The position numbers and the translations under genes are program-made. From contig CACNND010000003.1 in assembly GCA_902621725.1 (NCBI GenBank), forward strand, positions 1 through 64,000: a stretch of 64,000 nt of DNA, given 5' to 3'. Source of the stretch: an uncultured Alphaproteobacteria bacterium. Its GTDB lineage: Bacteria > Pseudomonadota > Alphaproteobacteria > HIMB59 > GCA-002718135. The first letter of the stretch is position 1. The number at the start of each line of letters is the position of its first letter. Shown in pieces: positions 16,711-23,091 of this stretch. Below the pieces are notes generated by a model, which did not search any database, was not told where the DNA came from, and was given only the letters and a program-made list of their open reading frames with translations.

Positions 16711-16763
16711 GCGTTCCTTCAACTTTCGTTTACTTCCGTTTTGAATTATTCAAAATGAACGAT
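16711..16763 (-). ncRNA. Glutamine riboswitch aptamer 1 (glnA RNA motif)
   Basis: Second, 5'-proximal copy: ATCGTTCA, hairpin TTTTGAA...TTCAAAA, CGGAAGTA, hairpin AAC-GAAA-GTT, GAAGGAACGC. Compared with aptamer 2 the single-stranded conserved blocks are identical while the two hairpin stems have changed on both strands, so pairing is kept by compensatory differences. The linker between the copies is about 15 bases. Tandem glnA aptamers are known and are thought to sharpen the ligand response. Confidence 0.87.
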
Positions 16764-16865
16764 GAAATTTTAATAATAAAATTTATTTATTTTTAAAAAT
16801 GAATTTCATACTTATTTGATATGCATTTTTTGCATATACAAAATAATATTGAATTACTTACACTT
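16764..16865. other. Intergenic A/T-rich stretch upstream of the riboswitch, with inverted repeat
   Basis: The 350-bp gene-free interval 16517-16865 is mostly explained by the aptamers, leader ORF and hairpins listed above. The remainder is A/T-rich, with a perfect inverted repeat ATATGCA-TTTTT-TGCATAT at 16819-16837 just beyond the pcs stop. It could be a weak terminator or an operator. A possible -10 (TATTAT, minus strand, 16778-16773) would start transcription a few bases before aptamer 1. Confidence 0.4.
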
Positions 16866-17573
16866 TTAATAGTCTTTTATTGATCTAAGAAAACAAATAT
16901 AAATAAAATAACCCGTACAAATTAACCAAATTAAAAGAACAATAGTATCATTTATGATTAAGTTTATTTCTGTTTTTGTTACTAGTCGTAGTGTTGTTGC
17001 GGCCCAAACAACAGTAAAAAAAATTGTTAAATTTCTAAATGATTTCACTCTTAATGGATGAACAAACTTCCATGGAACAAATGTTAATATTGATAAAATT
17101 ATTATAACAACAAGATTTATCCATTCATTTGTATTTAATATAAAAAAATATAAAACCACAATATTCCAGACTGCAGGAAAACCCTGGAAATAATAATCAT
17201 CCGTTTTCATATTAACATTAATAAATGTATACAATGAAACTCCAAAAATAAGAGCCGGCATAATCATTTCAAAGCTAGATGGCACCATCTGAAACCAGTA
17301 AATCATTAAAGCTGGGTTGATAACATAATTTAGATAATCAATAATAGAATCTAAAATGATTCCATCTAGATTTGGTGCTTTTTCTTCAACTCCAACCTTC
17401 CGAGCTAATGTTCCATCTACACCATCAACAAGTAAGGCCATGCCAAGCCATAAAAAACTACCAGCTTGATCATTATTTAATATTGATATTAATGCAAGAA
17501 ATCCAAGTATGGCTCCTGATCCGGTAAAAGCATGAACACTCCATGCAGATATTTGATCTTTATCAACTTTCAT
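16866..17573 (-). CDS. pcs: Phosphatidylcholine synthase
   Basis: Inner-membrane CDP-alcohol phosphotransferase that condenses choline with CDP-diacylglycerol to make phosphatidylcholine. The 235-aa protein has about eight helices and the Pcs form of the CDP-OH-P motif, DGVDGTLARKVGVEE...DGIILDSIIDY, plus Pcs-specific AWSVHAFTGSGA at the N-terminus and DDYYFQGFPAVWN mid-chain. Pcs is characteristic of alphaproteobacteria. It requires external choline. It lies upstream of the riboswitch on the same strand, with an inverted repeat in between. Confidence 0.93.
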   Translation of the reverse strand: MKVDKDQISAWSVHAFTGSGAILGFLALISILNNDQAGSFLWLGMALLVDGVDGTLARKVGVEEKAPNLDGIILDSIIDYLNYVINPALMIYWFQMVPSSFEMIMPALIFGVSLYTFINVNMKTDDYYFQGFPAVWNIVVLYFFILNTNEWINLVVIIILSILTFVPWKFVHPLRVKSFRNLTIFFTVVWAATTLRLVTKTEINLIINDTIVLLIWLICTGYFIYICFLRSIKDY

Positions 17574-17668
17574 AAATAATTTTGGTCTTTATCACTAAAA
17601 TTAAATAAAATAAAATTTTACAAAAAAAGATTAAAAAATTAGGGTTTTTAGGGATTATAAAATTGGAC

Positions 17669-18046
17669 TTATAATAATTTTATAATATCACTGTCACCTT
17701 CAGCAAAATTGTAATTTTTAAATTCATTTTTTGTAACCCAAGCTGAGTCCTCGTGTTCATTTAAATAAATTTCACCACTAGCATGAGAACATATAAAATA
17801 ATGTAGATTAACATTTATTTTGTCATCTTGATAATTTTCTTCACCTAATTTTTTTTTAATATTTATTTCGATATTAAGCTCTTCTTTTATTTCTCTTTTT
17901 AATGCTTTTTCAAAACTTTCATCTTGCTCTACTTTACCTCCAGGAAATTCCCAGCTTAATCCCATGTGTTTATTTCTATTTCTTTGCGCAATAAAAAATC
18001 TATTATCTTTTATAATTATTGCTGCAACAACATTGAATTTATCCAT
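17669..18046 (-). CDS. mutT: NUDIX hydrolase, MutT-like
   Basis: A 125-aa cytoplasmic NUDIX pyrophosphohydrolase, the size of MutT (8-oxo-dGTP diphosphatase). The Nudix box GGKVEQDESFEKALKREIKEEL is intact except that the usual Gly after REUxEE-L is Asn. N-terminal DKFNVVAAIIIKDNRFFIAQRN and the LSWEFPGGKVE segment match MutT. Its ATG shares one base with the photolyase stop, so the two DNA-repair genes are probably co-expressed. Other NUDIX substrates are possible. Confidence 0.85.
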   Translation of the reverse strand: MDKFNVVAAIIIKDNRFFIAQRNRNKHMGLSWEFPGGKVEQDESFEKALKREIKEELNIEINIKKKLGEENYQDDKINVNLHYFICSHASGEIYLNEHEDSAWVTKNEFKNYNFAEGDSDIIKLL

Positions 18047-19524
18047 TAACTAGTATTATCACGAATAAACTGATTTGCTTTTTTTATTATATTATTTTTC
18101 CTCTCTATATTCATTTTATCATAGATATTAACCATCATATTTAAACGTGGATTAGATTGAAAAAATTTTCTATTTTTATTAATAAAACGCCAATACAATC
18201 CATCCATAATATCATTCCAATTTCCTTTTTTAAAATTCATCATTTTCATAAAATAACTTGAACCACAAATATACGGTTTAGTGCTAAATATTCCTCCATC
18301 ACTAAACAATCCCATTCCATAAACATTAGGTGACATTACCCAATCAGAACTATCAACAAACATTTCCATAAACCAGTTATAAACCTCATTAGGTTTAATT
18401 TCACACAAGTTCATAATGTTGCATAAAATCATTAACCTCTCAATATGATGCGTGTATCCATATTTTTGCGCATTTCTAATTGAGTGATCTAAAGGATCTA
18501 ATCCGGTTGTACCATCATACCATTTTTTAGTAAGAGAATTTTTATGCTTAAAGAAATTATTTTTTTCTAATTGTTGATCATAATTTTGATATATCCCCCT
18601 AATGAATTCTCTCCATCCAATAATTTGCCTTATATAACCTTCATAAGAATTAATATTAATTTTATTTTCAACTTTTCTTACTCTATCAATAATTAGTTCT
18701 GGTGTTAATAAACCTAAATTAATCATGGGGCTTAGAACACTGTGAAATAAAAAGTTATTATTGGTATCAACTGCATCTTCGTAATCACCAAATAAATTAA
18801 ATTTTTTAATAATAAAATAATCTAACCATTTAACAGCATCATCATAAGTTGTAGGTAACCAAAAATTATCAACTTGGCCTGGGTGATTTTTAAAAATTGT
18901 GTTTATTTGTTGTTTTAAAACTTTTGTATGCTTTGTTTCTTTTGCAGTAATCATTTCTGGTATTTTAATATCTTTAGGGAGTTTTTTTCTGTTATCTTCA
19001 TCAAAGCTCCATTTACCACCTTTTGGCTTATTATTTTCCATCAAAATATCTATTTTAGCACGGACAATTTTATAAAAATTTGCCATAAAAGGTTTTTTTG
19101 TTTTACTTAAGTAATTTTTAAATTCATCTCTTGAATTTAAAAACATGGGTGATTGTATAAAAGTTAATTTAATCTTATTTTTTTTGCATAAGGTGCTTAT
19201 TTTTTTTTCAAAAAATTTATCTTCAATCTCAAATGAAATCATTTCTTCGAATTTATTTTCTTTTATAAAATTTTCTAATTTTTTTTCATATGATATTTTA
19301 AAATCTTTTTTTAAATCAACATAATTTACTTTAAATTTATTTTTTTTTAATTCATCAGCATAAGATCTCATTGAGGATAGAAAAAGAATGAGTTTTAATT
19401 TATGATGTTTTTGAAAAGTACAAAGATCAAAACTTTCACACATAAAAATAGTTGAGTCTTTATGTTTACTTAGGTATTTTTGAGGGAATAATTGATTTCC
19501 TAGAATTAAAAATAGACTTTTCAC
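18046..19524 (-). CDS. Photolyase-related protein (PhrB/FeS-BCP family) lacking the FeS cysteines
   Basis: A 492-aa cryptochrome/photolyase-related protein of the type repairing (6-4) photoproducts with FAD. Family features: SLFLILGNQLFPQ start, GGKWSFDEDNRKK, GWREFIRGIY, HHIERLMILCNIMNL, then SDWVMSPNVYGMGLFSDGGIFSTKPYICGSSYFMKMMN. In FeS-bearing members the next segment contains three closely spaced cysteines; here it reads NFKKGNWNDIMDGLYWRF with none, so a 4Fe-4S cluster is unlikely. The protein is otherwise full length. Pairs with the NUDIX gene, suggesting a light/oxidative DNA-damage unit. Confidence 0.87.
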   Translation of the reverse strand: MKSLFLILGNQLFPQKYLSKHKDSTIFMCESFDLCTFQKHHKLKLILFLSSMRSYADELKKNKFKVNYVDLKKDFKISYEKKLENFIKENKFEEMISFEIEDKFFEKKISTLCKKNKIKLTFIQSPMFLNSRDEFKNYLSKTKKPFMANFYKIVRAKIDILMENNKPKGGKWSFDEDNRKKLPKDIKIPEMITAKETKHTKVLKQQINTIFKNHPGQVDNFWLPTTYDDAVKWLDYFIIKKFNLFGDYEDAVDTNNNFLFHSVLSPMINLGLLTPELIIDRVRKVENKININSYEGYIRQIIGWREFIRGIYQNYDQQLEKNNFFKHKNSLTKKWYDGTTGLDPLDHSIRNAQKYGYTHHIERLMILCNIMNLCEIKPNEVYNWFMEMFVDSSDWVMSPNVYGMGLFSDGGIFSTKPYICGSSYFMKMMNFKKGNWNDIMDGLYWRFINKNRKFFQSNPRLNMMVNIYDKMNIERKNNIIKKANQFIRDNTS

Positions 19525-19619
19525 GATATATAAATAGTAAGTTATTAGAAAATTTATATAATTTATTAAATTTAATTGCTTATTTTAGACAATTTTTTAA
19601 TTATAATAATTGATAATTA

Positions 19620-20129
19620 ATGGTTAAATTAATAAAATTTTTTTTGTTTCCATCAATAATTAGTTTTGTACTAATTTCCTGCAATACTACATCTCCAAAC
19701 AAAGTTAAAAAGTCTGATGCTCAAAAGGTAACTAATATAGAATATGGAACAATCAAGACCTCTCTTCCAGTAAAAATAGAAGGTGAAAGTGATTGGATTG
19801 GCGCAACTGCAGGAGCGATGATAGGTGGTCTTTTAGCATCTCAAATATGTGGAGAAGAAGAAATATTGGGAACTAAGTGTCAAGATATTGCAATAGTATA
19901 TGGAACTATTGGAGGAGCTGCTATGGGCTCGGTAATACAAGCTAAAATTGGTAATCACGATGGTTTCCAATACATAGTGAATATTGATAAATGTGGTAAT
20001 GACATTTCTAATTGTCAAAATGATCAAGAAAAAGCTTTTGTGCAAGGAGATGATAATGCTCTTCCGAATGGTCAAAGAGTTGTAATTATTTACGGAGATG
20101 TAATAAGAGTAATGCCCTATGAAGAATAA
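19620..20129 (+). CDS. Glycine-zipper outer-membrane lipoprotein
   Basis: A 169-aa lipoprotein. Signal peptide MVKLIKFFLFPSIISFVLISC ends in a lipobox (LISC), so the mature protein starts at a lipidated Cys near residue 21. Residues about 60-110 form a glycine zipper (GATAGAMIGGLLAS ... GTIGGAAMGSVIQAKIG) like that of 17-kDa surface antigen/SlyB proteins, likely inserted in the outer membrane. C-terminal domain DNALPNGQRVVIIYGDVIRVMP is also typical. Overlaps the next gene by 11 bp. Confidence 0.82.
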   Translation: MVKLIKFFLFPSIISFVLISCNTTSPNKVKKSDAQKVTNIEYGTIKTSLPVKIEGESDWIGATAGAMIGGLLASQICGEEEILGTKCQDIAIVYGTIGGAAMGSVIQAKIGNHDGFQYIVNIDKCGNDISNCQNDQEKAFVQGDDNALPNGQRVVIIYGDVIRVMPYEE

Positions 20130-20976
20130 TTTAGTAAAGTTCATTTTTAGTATACTTTTATTTTCCTCTTTCCACCTTTCTGCAGAATTAATATTTGAAG
20201 ATAATTTTCCAAAAGATATGCATGGTATTTGGAGTGATGATTGTGATGCAGAATATCAAGTATTCATAATTTCAAATAATACAAGTATGTGGATTGACGA
20301 GACATATGTTGGATTTAATGTATCAAAAACATCAAAGGTAGAAGATTGGTCAGCTTACAAATGGGGTGAACTAGATGGAAGTTATTATTATTTTTTAAAA
20401 AAAGATGGCGATAATTTACTTGAGGTTACTGCTCCTGATGATTGGGATGGTATAGATTATTCTTTTTTAAATTCATCAGATTATTCCCTTTATGAAAAAT
20501 GTGAATCAATCCCTAGTGTCTTTCAAATTATTTATGGTGAAATTATTAACTTAATGAATTCTCAATTAATTGAAACATGCAATAATGATAGTAATCCTGC
20601 AAATTGTATTAATGAAACTTTTGCATTTTTAGATGTATCACAAGATGACGAATTATCCGTTGCAGAATTAACACGTGCAGCAAGAATAGCTATTTATTTT
20701 ACTTTTATTGACAAAAGACAAGACGAAGACAGAGACATAGGATTTGCAACTTATACAACTACATCACTAATATTTCCTGCTTTATCAAAAATATTAATTG
20801 GAAATTATGATTATGATAATTCAAATACAATTTCTTTGAAAGAAATATATACTGATCGTATTGATACATTAGACTATCAAAATTTATTTAAAGAAAATTT
20901 AAAAGGATTAGATCCAGAAGAATTAAGACAATTAATTGAAAACTTAGATTTCTTAAAATCATTAATGTTAAATTAA
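20119..20976 (+). CDS. Secreted EF-hand protein of unknown function
   Basis: A 285-aa exported protein with a signal peptide (LVKFIFSILLFSSFHLSAE). The N-terminal part (about residues 30-135) is a small cysteine-containing domain with GIWSDDCDAEYQ. The C-terminal part has two EF-hand-like calcium loops: DVSQDDELSVAE and DYDNSNTISLKE, each preceded and followed by helix. Calcium binding in the periplasm is therefore likely. It is coupled to the lipoprotein by an 11-bp overlap. No enzymatic motif seen. Confidence 0.75.
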   Translation: MKNNLVKFIFSILLFSSFHLSAELIFEDNFPKDMHGIWSDDCDAEYQVFIISNNTSMWIDETYVGFNVSKTSKVEDWSAYKWGELDGSYYYFLKKDGDNLLEVTAPDDWDGIDYSFLNSSDYSLYEKCESIPSVFQIIYGEIINLMNSQLIETCNNDSNPANCINETFAFLDVSQDDELSVAELTRAARIAIYFTFIDKRQDEDRDIGFATYTTTSLIFPALSKILIGNYDYDNSNTISLKEIYTDRIDTLDYQNLFKENLKGLDPEELRQLIENLDFLKSLMLN

Positions 20977-21020
20977 ATTAGCATCTTGACTTTTAAGTAT
21001 AATTTTATCTATAAATAGCT

Positions 21021-21104
21021 ATGAACAAAAGAAATTTATATGCAGCTATTGCGATAGTATTTATCTTTGCTGCTTTAAATTTAACTATATATTTTTTCTA
21101 TTAA
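21021..21104 (+). CDS. Putative 27-aa single-helix membrane peptide
   Basis: ATG at 21021 to TAA at 21104: MNKRNLYAAIAIVFIFAALN then LTIYFFY. A positively charged N-terminus followed by one hydrophobic helix is typical of bacterial small membrane proteins. A TTGACT/TATAAA pair lies just upstream with 18-bp spacing, but its start point would fall almost on the ATG. It is 3 bp upstream of the 67-aa ORF. Low confidence because short A/T-rich ORFs arise easily. Confidence 0.4.
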   Translation: MNKRNLYAAIAIVFIFAALNLTIYFFY

Positions 21105-21107
21105 ATT

Positions 21108-21311
21108 ATGGTTATCAGAAGAAAATCTAGTATTTATAAAAAATTGTATGAAATAAATGGTCAGAAAATGATGTTTGGCCACGATAATATACATTTTAAA
21201 ACAATTAACTTACCTGCAAAGCAGAGATACAAAAATCTATGCAGTAAATTTGGTTTAAAAAAAATTAAATCTTCAGGTAAAAAAAATTTTCAAATAATTA
21301 ACATTAATTAA
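21108..21311 (+). CDS. 67-aa basic protein of unknown function
   Basis: A lysine-rich 67-aa ORF (MVIRRKSSIYKKLYEINGQK, later AKQRYKNLCSKFGLKKIKSS). No hydrophobic segment. It lies exactly between the 27-aa ORF and the flavoprotein gene, whose GTG follows its TAA with no gap, suggesting coupled translation. I do not recognise it. Possibly a nucleic-acid-binding or ribosome-associated peptide judging by charge, but that is only an inference. Confidence 0.5.
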   Translation: MVIRRKSSIYKKLYEINGQKMMFGHDNIHFKTINLPAKQRYKNLCSKFGLKKIKSSGKKNFQIININ

Positions 21312-22283
21312 GTGAAAAATATTGCAATAATTGGAGCTGGGATGACCGGCTTGTCTCTTGCTTATAATCTTCAAGAACATAATATTACTATTTTTGATAA
21401 ATCATGGAGACCAGGCGGAAGAGTTTCTACTAGAAAGCATGATAATTATCTTTTTGATCATGGTGCACATTATCTATCAACAAATCATTCTGTAAATCAA
21501 TTAAATGAAGTAATAAGTAAATATAACTCAGGTCAAATAATAGAAATAGATTTTGCAACAGATTATTTAAAAAATAAAAAAACTAGAAAAAAAATTATTA
21601 TTGGTCAAAGTGGAATAAATTCTATTCCAAAGTCTATTTTTGATAATATTAAAATAAATAGTTATTTAAATTCAAAGATAGTTAAAATTTCAAAAAATAG
21701 TAATGATCTCTTCTCACTATTTTCTGAAAAGGAAGAATTTAAAGATTTTGATTATGTGTTAATTTGTATACCTTATTTACAATCGAAAGAACTTTCAAAA
21801 GATTTGATTGATTTTAGTCAGATTATTAGCGAGCCATCTTATGATCCAATACATACTGTAATGTTAAGCTATAAAGATAATAACAATATTGATATTAAAG
21901 CTGGATTAAATCTTCATAAAGATATTAGTTTCTTTATGAATCAAAATATTAAATTTAATGAACTATCTCATGATTGTTGGGTATTAAATATGAGCTCTGA
22001 ATATACAAATAATAATATTGATATAGATAAGACTGAATTAGAAAAATATGCTCAATCAATATTTGAAGAAACATTTGATATAAAGAATGAAATAAGTTTT
22101 ATTAAATCACACAGGTGGTTATATGCGCAAACAAAATTGAGTTATAATACTATCTCAAAAAAAAATTGGATTAATTCAAAAGATAAAAAAATATTTTTAA
22201 GTGGAGACTGGGTTATAGGAAAAAGTCTAAGTGATGCCTGGGATGCAGGCGAAAAATTATCTCATTATATTAAGATTTTATGA
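21312..22283 (+). CDS. FAD-dependent amine-oxidase-like (renalase-like) flavoprotein
   Basis: A 323-aa flavoprotein. The Rossmann fingerprint IAIIGAGMTGLSLAYNL opens the chain, followed by IFDKSWRPGGRVSTRKH and YLFDHGAHYL, which are the NAD(P)/FAD amine-oxidase/renalase-type signature. The C-terminus contains IFLSGDWVIGKSLSDAWDAGE, the second FAD-contact region. It starts with GTG. Likely a cytoplasmic oxidase or dehydrogenase of unknown substrate; it is not long enough for a carotenoid desaturase. Confidence 0.82.
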   Translation: MKNIAIIGAGMTGLSLAYNLQEHNITIFDKSWRPGGRVSTRKHDNYLFDHGAHYLSTNHSVNQLNEVISKYNSGQIIEIDFATDYLKNKKTRKKIIIGQSGINSIPKSIFDNIKINSYLNSKIVKISKNSNDLFSLFSEKEEFKDFDYVLICIPYLQSKELSKDLIDFSQIISEPSYDPIHTVMLSYKDNNNIDIKAGLNLHKDISFFMNQNIKFNELSHDCWVLNMSSEYTNNNIDIDKTELEKYAQSIFEETFDIKNEISFIKSHRWLYAQTKLSYNTISKKNWINSKDKKIFLSGDWVIGKSLSDAWDAGEKLSHYIKIL

Positions 22284-22338
22284 TTTTGTGATTTTAAATA
22301 TAATTGATTTTTACTAATATTATTCCTATTTTTATAGT

Positions 22339-23043
22339 GTGATTAAATTATTTTACTATTTTTTACCTTTTATTGCACTTTTCCTGCCTAGTTTATGGGT
22401 AAATTATGTTTTAAAAAAATATAATAAGATATTATCTGATATGCCCTTCACTGGTAGAGAACTAGGAAAAAAAATACTTGAAGAAGAAGGAATTAATAAT
22501 GTTTCAATAAATCCTATCAAACAAATAGATCATTATAATCCCAAAGAAAAAAAAATACATATCGCCACTGACAAACTTGATAAGAAAAGTATTACAAGTA
22601 TTGCAGTTGTTGCTCATGAAATTGGACATGCAATTCAAGATAAAGAGAAATATAAACCACTACTCCTCAGACAATCATTAATTGAAAGAACAATGATTTT
22701 CCAAAGAATTGGGTCATTTCTATTAATTATAGGATTACCATCAATTTTTGCTTTTACAAAAAGTCCTTTTATAACATTTATTGCTGCAATAATAATAATG
22801 GGATGTTTATCTACAAATGTATTGATCCATTTAATTACGCTTCCCGTAGAATTTGATGCAAGTTTTAAAAGAGCTTTACCTATACTTAAAAGATATGTTC
22901 CTAAAGAGAATATGTACCAGTGTAAATCTGTTTTAAAAGCTGCTGCATTGACATATTTAGCTCAATCCATTGTAAGTATATTTAGATTAAAAATAATACT
23001 GTTATCTTTTATTAATATTTTCAAATCAATTATAAGAAGATAA
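22339..23043 (+). CDS. Membrane zinc metallopeptidase, YugP-like
   Basis: A 234-aa integral membrane peptidase of the neutral zinc metallopeptidase (Zn_peptidase_2) family. N-terminal helix, then DHYNPKEKKIHIA, the zinc-binding VAHEIGHAIQDKE (HExxH), two helices around residues 125-170, and PVEFDASFKRALPIL, where a third ligand is expected. It starts with GTG. Substrates of the family are not defined. It is followed after about 50 bp by the multi-domain fusion gene. Confidence 0.87.
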   Translation: MIKLFYYFLPFIALFLPSLWVNYVLKKYNKILSDMPFTGRELGKKILEEEGINNVSINPIKQIDHYNPKEKKIHIATDKLDKKSITSIAVVAHEIGHAIQDKEKYKPLLLRQSLIERTMIFQRIGSFLLIIGLPSIFAFTKSPFITFIAAIIIMGCLSTNVLIHLITLPVEFDASFKRALPILKRYVPKENMYQCKSVLKAAALTYLAQSIVSIFRLKIILLSFINIFKSIIRR

Positions 23044-23091
23044 TATTTTTCTCTTTAAATAAAAAGGGAAATTTATTAAGCTATATAATTA

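Noticed and set aside
16819-16837. Perfect inverted repeat ATATGCA-TTTTT-TGCATAT as a strong terminator of pcs
   Set aside because: The stem is short and no T-run follows on the minus strand; noted only as a possible weak structure.
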